A stretch of 38,231 bases of DNA, taken from the NCBI GenBank assembly GCA_003165235.1, contig PLSV01000351.1:1-38231 (forward strand). Direction: 5' to 3'. The notes beneath the pieces were generated by a model. The model saw nothing but the letters and a program-made list of their open reading frames with translations, was not told where the DNA came from and did no database searches. Numbering within the stretch: the first letter of the stretch is position 1; each line of letters begins with the position of its first letter. The position numbers and the translations under genes were made by a program. This document shows, one piece after another, positions 8,265 through 15,818 of this stretch. This DNA is from Syntrophobacteraceae bacterium. GTDB lineage: Bacteria > Desulfobacterota > Syntrophobacteria > Syntrophobacterales > Syntrophobacteraceae.

Positions 8265-9629
8265 ATGGACTGGAGAGAAGAATACAAAAGAAAGACCGTC
8301 TCATTTGCAGACGCTACCCGGCAGGTTCGTTCGGGAGATTTCGTCGGTGTAGGGTTGGCCATAGGCGCCTGCTCGGCAGCAATGTATGATTCCATATTGG
8401 ACCGCGGGCAAGAATTGACCAATGTGACCATCAGCGACTCTGTTACTGTACGTCCGTCAAGGCTCTACGACTTTGAATTCATGTTAAAGCTGGATGGCCG
8501 CATCAATTACCACCCTTGCTTCGGCATGCCGCTGACGAGAAAGATAATCGAATCCGGATTAACTGACTTCTATCCGGAGCAGGGTCACGATCTGGGAGAT
8601 CGATACGCGCGTTGGTCGGATGTCTACATCGCCATGGTGGGTCCTCCAAATGAAAAAGGTTTTCTAAATCTGGGTTTAACCAATTTCTACACCATGGAGG
8701 CGGTTCGTCTGGGGAAAAAGCTGGGGAAACTGCGTGTCGCCATCGCGGAAGTCAATGATCAGATGCCTGTTATCTTTGGGAACAACTGGATGCACATTTC
8801 AGAGTTCGACTTCTTCGTGGAGAATTCGACAAAAATCCCCATTTTTGAAAGGACTGCCCCTGGGGAGAAAGAGAAAATAATCGGCGAACATGTTCTGGAA
8901 TTGATAAATGACGGGGATATCCTGCAGATGGGTTTAGGCGCTATTCCGGAAGCTGTCATTGCAGGACTGGAAGGCAAACATGACCTCGGAGTTCACTCGG
9001 AGATGTTCCCCACTGCTCTTCCACAGCTCGTTGAAAAGGGGATCGTGACAAATAACACAAAGTCACTCCATCAAGGCGTGTCCACAGCGACAGTCTGCCT
9101 TGGCGATGAAGGCATGTATGATTACGTTCATCAGAACCCCACATGCCGATTCGATCCTGCATCCTACACCAATAACCCTGCCCTTATTGCCCAGCATCCC
9201 AACTTCGTCGCCATGAATATGGGTCTGTTGGTTGACCTCTCAGGACAAATTGCCTCGGAAGGACTTGGACACAGAATGATAAGCGGTTCAGGAGGGCAGT
9301 TGGATTTCATGATCGGCGCGTATCATTCCAAGGGGGGAAAGGGCATCACCCTGTTTTATTCCGCGAGGCAGTTGAAGGATGGGCGCCTTGCGTCTTCGAT
9401 TGTCCCGGAAATGCCCCTCGGCACGCCAATTACCGTCCCCAGGACTTATGCGCACTACGTGGTGACTGAATATGGGGTCGCCGATTTGAGATACAAATCA
9501 AGGAGACAGCGGGCGGAAGCCCTGATCAATATAGCGCATCCGGACTTGAGAGGAGAACTGAGAGACAGTCTCAAAAAGAATTTTTATTTCAACGGCGATT
9601 TCGCACGGCTATCCACGCGTGCCGCATAA
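8265..9629 (+). CDS. Acetyl-CoA hydrolase/CoA-transferase family protein
   Basis: This 454-residue protein belongs to the family of 4-hydroxybutyrate/butyryl-CoA:acetate CoA-transferases and acetyl-CoA hydrolases. The likely catalytic glutamate is Glu246 in GVHSEMF. C-terminal signatures include SGSGGQLDF and VTEYGVADLR...IAHPDLR. The length is usual for the family. It would move CoA between an acid substrate and acetyl-CoA or a related donor in the cytoplasm. That suits a locus which has lost its ATP-dependent CoA ligase (remnant at 1576-1725). The ATG at 8265 has AGGAGA upstream. The specific acyl substrate cannot be told from sequence. Confidence 0.9.
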   Translation: MDWREEYKRKTVSFADATRQVRSGDFVGVGLAIGACSAAMYDSILDRGQELTNVTISDSVTVRPSRLYDFEFMLKLDGRINYHPCFGMPLTRKIIESGLTDFYPEQGHDLGDRYARWSDVYIAMVGPPNEKGFLNLGLTNFYTMEAVRLGKKLGKLRVAIAEVNDQMPVIFGNNWMHISEFDFFVENSTKIPIFERTAPGEKEKIIGEHVLELINDGDILQMGLGAIPEAVIAGLEGKHDLGVHSEMFPTALPQLVEKGIVTNNTKSLHQGVSTATVCLGDEGMYDYVHQNPTCRFDPASYTNNPALIAQHPNFVAMNMGLLVDLSGQIASEGLGHRMISGSGGQLDFMIGAYHSKGGKGITLFYSARQLKDGRLASSIVPEMPLGTPITVPRTYAHYVVTEYGVADLRYKSRRQRAEALINIAHPDLRGELRDSLKKNFYFNGDFARLSTRAA

Positions 9630-9657
9630 CCTCAAGTTCTTCACCGAGGGTCTCCTG

Positions 9658-10014
9658 GTGAAAGCACTTAAGGAAGGTATAAGGCTTACGCGCCCAACTG
9701 ATTGTGTTGCCGTCGTGACAGGTGGCGCATCGGGATTAGGATAGGCTTGTGTCCTGCATTTGTTGAACAGCGTAGGCAAAGCCGCCATTTTCGACATGGA
9801 TTAGGTCCGGGGTAGGAAAGTGGCAGGGAGCACGGTCCGGAGGCTATTTCCCGCCATACTGAGCGAGGAAAGTGTGCAGGTCGCCCTCAGCAAGACGTTG
9901 CAAGCTTTCAATAAGGTAAATGTGGTTATCAACTGCGCCGGTGTGGCCAACCCCGGAAAAACCATGACCAATTGCCGTTTATTAAGCTTATCGATGGCCC
10001 TGTTTATGACTTCA
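9658..10014 (+). pseudogene. Decayed short-chain dehydrogenase (HSD10/3-hydroxyacyl-CoA dehydrogenase-like)
   Basis: One frame reads DCVAVVTGGASGLG, stop (9742-9744), ...KAAIFDMD, stop (9802-9804), then SEESVQVALSKTLQAFNKVN and VVINCAGVANPGKT. These are the glycine-rich NAD loop, the acidic end of beta-2 and the NCAG motif of a type-2 3-hydroxyacyl-CoA dehydrogenase, in the right order. Two in-frame TAG codons, plus loss of everything past the NCAG region (no YxxxK), show it is inactive. It would have supplied the beta-oxidation dehydrogenase step next to the thiolase and CoA-transferase. The family call is good; the exact ends are approximate. Confidence 0.8.
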
Positions 10015-10640
10015 ATATAGGCCGAGCGAAAGAACAATCCACATACTACAATCAAAAGCAGTGCAGGGACAGTTCGTCTACACCCGCGCCCGTTACGGAA
10101 GGCTCAGCATCATTACTTTGCTCAATGGGTTCGCCAAGATTCGCCAGTATGTCACGAATAAGCCCGATGATTTTGTTTCGCGGCAGCTACGGACGATAAC
10201 TCTTTTCCGAAGAGTCAATCCGGAACAGTACGAACGACTTGAGTGGCGTCCTTGAAATCAGATTTTTCAACCTCAGCATGAACCGCACGGTGAAATTTGG
10301 CAGTGTCCTGCTTGCAAAGGGGTCAAAGCAAAACAATTTCTCGATACCACTGCTATAGTTTCAAGGCCCATCACGGTAAGTAGTTGAATTTACGGGACCA
10401 GCATCTCATTTTTGGGGTCACTTTTCCCCTTCTAAGGCAGGAGTTGCTTGAAGAGATGCGCACTCGAAACTCAAACGCGACCCACCTGCTCGGACCAAGC
10501 CAATGATTTGTGTTTGTTTGAATCCGTACAGAAAAAGGAGCTCCTATTCTCTTTATAACCTTCTTGTTCCCACCAAAACCGTGCGCTTTAGATGAGGAGA
10601 CTTAATAGCCCTGCTCCGCGCCTGCTTGTCCCCTTCTTTT
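10015..10640. other. 626-bp degraded spacer, no intact gene
   Basis: Short frames occur here. One around 10060-10255 and the next, in the same frame after a stop, contain a CPAC dipair (about 10308-10319), perhaps from a zinc-ribbon protein, but I recognise no family. The stretch follows a dead SDR and probably contains debris. Near 10459-10478 lies a short heptad-like sequence (ACTCGAA, ACTCAAA). Confidence 0.4.
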
Positions 10641-10644
10641 GGGG

Positions 10645-11511
10645 TTAGCCGGGCAGCGCGCGGGTGACCGTTATGGCATGCACCTCCGATGCCCTGCCCT
10701 TCCTTTTCAGGATGGCTGCGCATTCATTTAAAGTCGTACCGGTAGTGAATACATCGTCGACCAGGAGAATGCGGCGGCCTCGCACTCTCCGTGCGTCGGG
10801 AATTTCGAACGTGCCCTTGACGTTTTCCAGGCGCTCCCTGCGTGAAAGGCGAGTCTGGGGGCGGGTTTGGTTTTTTCGCACAAGAATATCGAATGAGACC
10901 GGAGCTTTGATTCTGCGCGCAAACTCCCCGGCCAGGAGACCCGACTGGTTGAATCCTCTCTCCTTGAGGCGTTTTGGATGCAGCGGCACAGGAACGATAA
11001 GGTCGGGCGCAGGCAATCCCCAACCGGCATAAGCGATCTCCATCAGCTCAACCAGGGGAGGCGCCCATTCCATTTGCGCCCCGAACTTAAACTGGTGGAT
11101 GCGGGTGCGAATGATTCCTTCATGAAGTACGGCAGATCTGGCCGTGTCAAAATGGAAGGTGGGCTCGATGCATTCGCCGCACAGGTGGTCCGGCGAATCG
11201 GGTGAATCTGTAAAGGGCCTTCCACATCTTGGACAAAGAGGCGATATGGCCCATGGGATCTTTTTCCAACACTCGAGGCACCAGGAACTATGGGAATGGG
11301 CGCCTATCCGCTGGCAACCCGCACAGCTCCTGGGAAGGCATAAATCCACGAGAACCGAGCCGGCAAACCTCAACCCCGATCCAATTGAACCGAGTGCAGG
11401 CCTAAAGGCGAACCTTTTCTCCACAGGCGCGCTGGCGCCGATTCCAGGACTGTGCGGACCTGTTTTGGGAGGGTTGAGTTGACAAACTTCAGGACTCTTG
11501 CAGCTCATCAA
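10645..11511 (-). CDS. comF: ComF family phosphoribosyltransferase-like protein
   Basis: The 288-residue protein carries the ComF pattern: a cysteine-rich N-terminal zinc-finger region (CAGC, CLEC, CPRCGRPF, CGEC) and a C-terminal phosphoribosyltransferase fold with the PRPP-loop motif VDDVFTTGTT (251-260). ComF proteins are linked to natural competence in some bacteria, but their reaction is unclear in most. The first ~40 residues before LVDLCLPRSC are unusually long and low in conservation, so the true start may lie further in. It is the last gene of the minus-strand phosphatase-Mla operon, 3 bp after the TPR lipoprotein. That placement is probably read-through rather than function. Confidence 0.85.
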   Translation of the reverse strand: MMSCKSPEVCQLNPPKTGPHSPGIGASAPVEKRFAFRPALGSIGSGLRFAGSVLVDLCLPRSCAGCQRIGAHSHSSWCLECWKKIPWAISPLCPRCGRPFTDSPDSPDHLCGECIEPTFHFDTARSAVLHEGIIRTRIHQFKFGAQMEWAPPLVELMEIAYAGWGLPAPDLIVPVPLHPKRLKERGFNQSGLLAGEFARRIKAPVSFDILVRKNQTRPQTRLSRRERLENVKGTFEIPDARRVRGRRILLVDDVFTTGTTLNECAAILKRKGRASEVHAITVTRALPG

Positions 11512-11514
11512 ACC

Positions 11515-12363
11515 TCACCTGGATTTGGCGGCGGCTTCCTCGCAAAGTTTCCCGTACACGATGCTCAGTTCCCGGTCGCATTCGGCCGATGGCGCACCGG
11601 TCTTGGCGGCCAGTTCCAAGGCCTTTTCCGCATCCTTTAATTTTCCCTCTTCCAGGAGCAATTCGCCGAGGAGCAAGTTTATATCACCCCTGGCCGGGTC
11701 CAGGCTTGCCGCCTTTTGAAGCAGACCGACTGCGCGGTCCTTCTCACCCTGGGAAATCATGATTTTGGCCGATCTCACGCAGGCTTCCAGATCGGATGGA
11801 TTATAGATCGAGGCTTTATCATAGCTCCGGAGAGCCGTCCGGCGATCTCCTTTCGCCTCGGCAAGCAACCCGAGGCCAAACCACGCGTTCGCGCAACGGG
11901 AATCCTTTCTTATGGAATGCTCGAAGACCGCCTCCGCCTCATCCCCGCGTTGCACCCTCAGCAGAAAATAGCCGAACTGGCTCGCCGCCGCGCAACCATC
12001 GCGATCCGCCTCCATGGCGCGCCGGTGAGACTTTTCAGCCTCATCGGCCTGCCCCAGTTTTTCCTGGATCGATGCAAGATTGGACCATGCCGGAGCAAAC
12101 CCTGGATTATGCTCTACAATACTCCTGTAAAGCCTTTCTGCTTCCTCTAGTTTCCCCTGGTCCTGGTAAATCACGGCCAGGTTGAATTTCGGCTGAGGTT
12201 CGGATGGATTGAGGATAATGGCCTGCTTGTAAGATTCGACGGATTCGCTCACGCGTCCCATGGAGTAATCTTCGACGGCCCTGTTGTAAGGGTCAGCTCC
12301 CCCGGAGGCGCACCCCGAAAGAAAAATGAGACAAGCCAAAATGAACGCGCTATTGCTTCCCAT
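11515..12363 (-). CDS. TPR-repeat lipoprotein
   Basis: A 282-residue protein opens with a lipoprotein signal peptide (ILACLIFLSGC; lipobox LSGC, acylated Cys18), followed by about six tetratricopeptide repeats (for example EPQPKFNLAVIYQDQGKLEEAE and FAPAWSNLASIQEKLGQ). It is probably a lipid-anchored envelope scaffold. Its start overlaps the MlaD-like gene by 14 nt, so it is translated with the transporter. It could be a periplasmic partner of the MCE protein. No MlaC (the soluble lipid carrier of the classical Mla system) is seen nearby. Confidence 0.85.
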   Translation of the reverse strand: MGSNSAFILACLIFLSGCASGGADPYNRAVEDYSMGRVSESVESYKQAIILNPSEPQPKFNLAVIYQDQGKLEEAERLYRSIVEHNPGFAPAWSNLASIQEKLGQADEAEKSHRRAMEADRDGCAAASQFGYFLLRVQRGDEAEAVFEHSIRKDSRCANAWFGLGLLAEAKGDRRTALRSYDKASIYNPSDLEACVRSAKIMISQGEKDRAVGLLQKAASLDPARGDINLLLGELLLEEGKLKDAEKALELAAKTGAPSAECDRELSIVYGKLCEEAAAKSR

Positions 12364-13324
12364 AGGGCCCTATCCTGCCTTTTTCCCTCCACTGCGCCGC
12401 ATTGGAGGCAGGGTCAACCGCCCCGTCAGCCTTCCATACGACTTTCCACGGATGGAGCCTGATGTCCTCGCTTAAGGCTTCCAGGTGTCGAGCGGTTTCA
12501 TTCAAATGCGAAATAATAGAGGCAATATTGTCCTCGTTCGAATCGAGGATCGAGCGGATCCCCTTTACGGCCTCTTCGGCTTCCGAGAATCCCCGGCCCG
12601 CCTGTCCCATGGTCTTGGAGAGCGCGGCCTCGATCGAACCCAGCCTTTTCTGCACGTCTCTATTGGTGTCGCGCACCTCCCCTATCAATGACACAAGCTC
12701 CTTGCCGCCCTGTCCCGATACCTGCCTGATATTCTTCATTATCGGTCCCAAATCGGCCGTATGCTCTTTCACCTGAACGAGCAGGGCGTTTGCGTTCTGG
12801 ATCGTTTCCTTTATCGTGTACTCGTTGCGAACTTCGGAAACAAGCGCTTTTGCCTCCCCAACCAGATCGACAAGGCCCAAGGCGACCTTGCCGCCGGTTT
12901 CAATTATTTCGGAAAGTGAAGCCGGGCTTTTGCCTTCAAGCACATCGCCGGACTCCAACTCGGCAGATTCAGCCGATCCAGGGCTGATCTCCACGTATTT
13001 TGCGCCCATCATTCCAAGGCTTCTGATTTCGGCGCGGGAATCCTTCCTCACTCTAGCATCCGGGGAAATCCTCACCGTGATCGCAATGCGGTCAGCGATT
13101 CCAGGGGCTAAGCGTATGTCCTTTACCCCGCCCACTTCAAATCCGGCGTACCAGACGGGCGATCCAGCGGTTATTCCATCCGCATACTGGAAGAGGATAA
13201 CGAGCGTTTTCTTCTTGTCCCACAAAGAGCGGACATCGCTCACGACAAAGATCCCGATCACGAAAAGAATGAACGAGATCACAACCAGCAACCCTACCTT
13301 TATTTCCGAGCGAAAAACCTGCAT
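12350..13324 (-). CDS. mlaD: MlaD/MCE-domain lipid transport protein
   Basis: This 324-residue protein has one N-terminal membrane anchor (VGLLVVISFILFVIGIFVVSD) and then an MCE domain (about 38-120; YADGITAGSPVWYAGFEVGGV). A long helical tail (about 150-290) with coiled-coil character ends in a polar region. MCE proteins form periplasmic hexamers that carry phospholipids and dock on the MlaFE ABC transporter. The extended helical tail resembles the tunnel-forming Pqi/Yeb/Mce type more than the short E. coli MlaD. It follows the ATPase gene by 28 bp and overlaps the TPR lipoprotein gene. Confidence 0.9.
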   Translation of the reverse strand: MQVFRSEIKVGLLVVISFILFVIGIFVVSDVRSLWDKKKTLVILFQYADGITAGSPVWYAGFEVGGVKDIRLAPGIADRIAITVRISPDARVRKDSRAEIRSLGMMGAKYVEISPGSAESAELESGDVLEGKSPASLSEIIETGGKVALGLVDLVGEAKALVSEVRNEYTIKETIQNANALLVQVKEHTADLGPIMKNIRQVSGQGGKELVSLIGEVRDTNRDVQKRLGSIEAALSKTMGQAGRGFSEAEEAVKGIRSILDSNEDNIASIISHLNETARHLEALSEDIRLHPWKVVWKADGAVDPASNAAQWREKGRIGPYGKQ

Positions 13325-13352
13325 TTAAAAATCTCTTTTCCCTTTGAATTTA

Positions 13353-14150
13353 TTACATGTCCAGCAAATCATCGAGGTAATCCTTACTGGACTGGCGAAG
13401 CGGAATAGGGCCGTCGGGGCTTCCATGGATGAACTGCTGAACCAGCGGGTCCGAGGACTGCTGTATTTCTTTGGGTGTGCCTTCGGCGACGACCCTTCCC
13501 CGAAAAAGGACTACCATCCTGTCGGCTATTTTGAAAGCGCTCCCGATATCGTGAGTGACCACCACCGAAGTGATCCCCATACGTTTGCTCACATCGAGGA
13601 TAAGCTGGCTGATAACGCCGGTCACCACCGGGTCGAGACCGGAGGTAGGTTCGTCGTAAAAGACAATTTCCGGGTCGAGCGCGAGGGCGCGCGCCAGAGC
13701 GACCCTTTTTTGCATTCCGCCGCTGAGCTGGGCAGGCTTGAGGTGTTCGAAATCACGAAGCCCGACGAGTTCCAGTTTCATTTTGACCACGACGCCGATG
13801 ATTTTTTCGTCCAGTTTCGTATGCTCCCGCAGCGGTAGCGCAATGTTGTCGTGAACGCTCAGGGAGTTCAACAGCGCGCCCATCTGGAACAGCATTCCAA
13901 ATCGTCTGCGATACCCGTCCATCATGTTTTCGTCAAACGAGGTGATATCCTGTCCGCCGACCAGGATTTGACCGCTATCTGGACGTATAACCCCGATGAG
14001 ATGCCGAAGCAGAGTAGTCTTGCCGCAGCCGCTGCCGCCCATTATGGCGAATACGCTGCCCCGCTCCACGGTAAGATTTATCCCTTCCAATACCGCTCTT
14101 CCCTCGAAGCTTTTGATAAGGTCTTTTACTTCTATCAGTGCTTCGCTCAT
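13353..14150 (-). CDS. mlaF: MlaF-type ABC transporter ATPase
   Basis: The 265-residue ATPase has Walker A GGSGCGKT (38-45), the Q-loop Gln89, signature LSGGMQKR (142-149), Walker B EIVFYDEP (161-168) and the MlaF-typical DEPTSGLDPV stretch. It powers lipid movement through the MlaE permease encoded upstream. A 92-bp spacer containing 7-bp-periodic repeats separates it from mlaE, the largest gap in this operon. Internal promoter activity there cannot be excluded. Confidence 0.95.
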   Translation of the reverse strand: MSEALIEVKDLIKSFEGRAVLEGINLTVERGSVFAIMGGSGCGKTTLLRHLIGVIRPDSGQILVGGQDITSFDENMMDGYRRRFGMLFQMGALLNSLSVHDNIALPLREHTKLDEKIIGVVVKMKLELVGLRDFEHLKPAQLSGGMQKRVALARALALDPEIVFYDEPTSGLDPVVTGVISQLILDVSKRMGITSVVVTHDIGSAFKIADRMVVLFRGRVVAEGTPKEIQQSSDPLVQQFIHGSPDGPIPLRQSSKDYLDDLLDM

Positions 14151-14190
14151 GCAGGATAAGACCCCTTTCCGAAGAGTTTTTAATTACCGG

Positions 14191-14225
14191 TTGTTAGTTT
14201 TTAGTAACTCGAAACTCAAAACTCT
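14191..14225. repeat. Heptad-periodic degenerate repeat
   Basis: Five consecutive 7-mers (such as TTGTTAG, TTTTTAG and AAACTCA) fill the mlaE-mlaF spacer. Adjacent units resemble each other with gradual drift. This is the same style of repeat as at 19521, 34325 and 35747. Confidence 0.55.
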
Positions 14226-14242
14226 TCTGCCCCTTGCCACCG

Positions 14243-15037
14243 TCAAAGAAATAGATAAAAGATTGCCGTAAAAAGGCAGTCGGCAAGGATTATGCTGATA
14301 AGCGAGGTGACCACGGAAATCATCGTTGACTTCCCAACCCCCTCAGCGCCTCCCCTTACCACGAAGGCCATATAGCAGCCGACCATGGCTATAATCGCGG
14401 CAAAAACCACGCTTTTAATGAGCCCGCTCAGGATGTCCTTCATCATCAGAGCGTCAACCGTATTATGAATATAGAGCGCGGACCTGATGCCGATTGCAAG
14501 GGTTCCCACAAAGTAGCCGCCGATCATGCCGATGACGTCGGCAAGCACGGTCAGGCAAGGGAGCATGACAATCATGGCGATGAAGCGGGGAACCACAAGG
14601 TAGGCAATGGGAGATATGGCCATGACCTCCAGGGCCATGACCTCCTCGGTGACCAGCATTGTGCCCAGTTCCGCAGTAAATGCCGCGCTGACTCGACCGG
14701 CCAGGACTATCGCTGTCAGAAGCGGGGCCATCTCACGGGTAAGCGCGACGGCAGCCAGGCTCGCCGCATAATTGAGCGCCCCGAATTTTTCCAGTTGATA
14801 TGCGGTCTGGAGCACCATGATGATCCCGATTACGAATGAGACGAGCGCCACAATAGGGATCGACTTGACTCCCACCTCATCCATCTGGACGATGGCGGCC
14901 CTGAATCTAAGGGGCTTTCCCTGAAAGGGTTTTACCAGCGTCCATTTCATGGTTTCGTTGAAGAAACAGGAAATGCTGGTAATGTGTCTCAGGAAAAAGA
15001 TTATCCTGCTGTCCGAACGTGCGGCCGCCAAACTCAC
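14243..15037 (-). CDS. mlaE: MlaE-type ABC transporter permease
   Basis: The 264-residue permease has the MlaE fold: an amphipathic N-terminal segment and about five membrane helices, with the family motifs LTREMAPLLTAIVLAGRV and ELGTMLVTEEVMALEVM. It would form the inner-membrane channel of a phospholipid transporter with MlaF and MlaD. The start is GTG at 15037, overlapping the STAS gene stop by 4 nt (GTGA), so its translation is probably coupled to the STAS protein. That coupling matters because MlaB, a STAS protein, is a subunit of the E. coli complex. Confidence 0.94.
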   Translation of the reverse strand: MSLAAARSDSRIIFFLRHITSISCFFNETMKWTLVKPFQGKPLRFRAAIVQMDEVGVKSIPIVALVSFVIGIIMVLQTAYQLEKFGALNYAASLAAVALTREMAPLLTAIVLAGRVSAAFTAELGTMLVTEEVMALEVMAISPIAYLVVPRFIAMIVMLPCLTVLADVIGMIGGYFVGTLAIGIRSALYIHNTVDALMMKDILSGLIKSVVFAAIIAMVGCYMAFVVRGGAEGVGKSTMISVVTSLISIILADCLFTAIFYLFL

Positions 15038-15378
15038 CTGCCTTGTTCTCCCTCGACCAATTGGTTTGCGTCCGGCGCCATTTCAAAAATATTCTTGAGG
15101 TAAGCAAGATCAAAAATGGATTCGACCCTTCTACATGCGCCTGCCAGTGAAAACCGGACCTTGTCCTTGCGCGAAAGCTGGAGCGCTTCCACGAAAGTGG
15201 CTATTCCCGAACTGTCTATGTATGGAACATCAGTGAGGTCCACCACTATGTGTGAAGCTTTTTTCCGGAAGATGGGCAACAGAATGTTCCTTACCTGCGG
15301 TGAGGAACTCATGTCGAGGTCTCCGCCGAGGGAGACGACGAATACGCCTGGTTTTCTTTCGTCAATCTGTATCTTCAA
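15034..15378 (-). CDS. STAS-domain protein (anti-sigma-factor antagonist-like, candidate MlaB)
   Basis: A 114-residue single STAS domain keeps the phosphorylatable serine motif YIDSSGIAT (Ser56/Ser57), as in SpoIIAA and RsbV. It overlaps the upstream kinase and the downstream mlaE by 4 nt each. Two readings compete. It may be a classical anti-sigma antagonist released by the phosphatase, or the MlaB subunit of the transporter encoded next. The position fits both, and no sigma factor gene is present. It may therefore link the phospho-switch to the transporter; that link is inference. Confidence 0.92.
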   Translation of the reverse strand: MKIQIDERKPGVFVVSLGGDLDMSSSPQVRNILLPIFRKKASHIVVDLTDVPYIDSSGIATFVEALQLSRKDKVRFSLAGACRRVESIFDLAYLKNIFEMAPDANQLVEGEQGR

Positions 15379-15818
15379 TTTTGCGCCCTCTCCTGTAGTG
15401 GCATAAATTTGATCATTTTCAGCACCATGCCCCCGCCGGGCGGCGTATCGTATTCTATCTTGTCCACCGCCGATTTGATGAAGTGGATTCCAAGTCCTCC
15501 GGGACGAACCTGCTCTAAATCACGTCCCTTGAATGTCGACGGGTCGGCGCCGCTTCCGAAATCCCGAATCATGATTTCAAAACAGTCCATGCCGAGGGTG
15601 AAAGTAATGACGATTCTCTTATCGCTGCTGTTCTTATAGGCGTGCCGGATCACATTCGTACACGCTTCGTCCACCGCAAGAACCAGTTTGTCCGTCTCTT
15701 CGTCTTCAAAGCCGATTCTTGAGGATATTTCACCCACAAGCGCCCTCACGATGAACATGGCAGGCGGATCAGCCGGAATGTCGAGAATAACTGGGCCTTT
15801 AATACTCGCCAACTTCAA
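15375..15818 (-). CDS. RsbW/SpoIIAB-like serine kinase (HATPase)
   Basis: The 147-residue GHKL ATPase has an N-box (AVDEACTNVIRHAY, Glu51/Asn55), G1 box (RDFGSG, Asp86) and G2 box (PGGLGIHFI), as in anti-sigma-factor kinases that phosphorylate STAS proteins on serine. Its ATG immediately follows the phosphatase stop, and its stop overlaps the STAS start by 4 nt. The expected reaction is phosphorylation of the adjacent STAS protein. No sigma factor is encoded close by, so its partner may be something else. Confidence 0.92.
   Translation of the reverse strand: MKLASIKGPVILDIPADPPAMFIVRALVGEISSRIGFEDEETDKLVLAVDEACTNVIRHAYKNSSDKRIVITFTLGMDCFEIMIRDFGSGADPSTFKGRDLEQVRPGGLGIHFIKSAVDKIEYDTPPGGGMVLKMIKFMPLQERAQN

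Noticed and set aside
10060..10380. Possible zinc-ribbon protein with a CPAC motif
   Set aside because: The frame is broken by a stop, only one cysteine pair is visible and no family match comes to mind. Kept only as degraded spacer.
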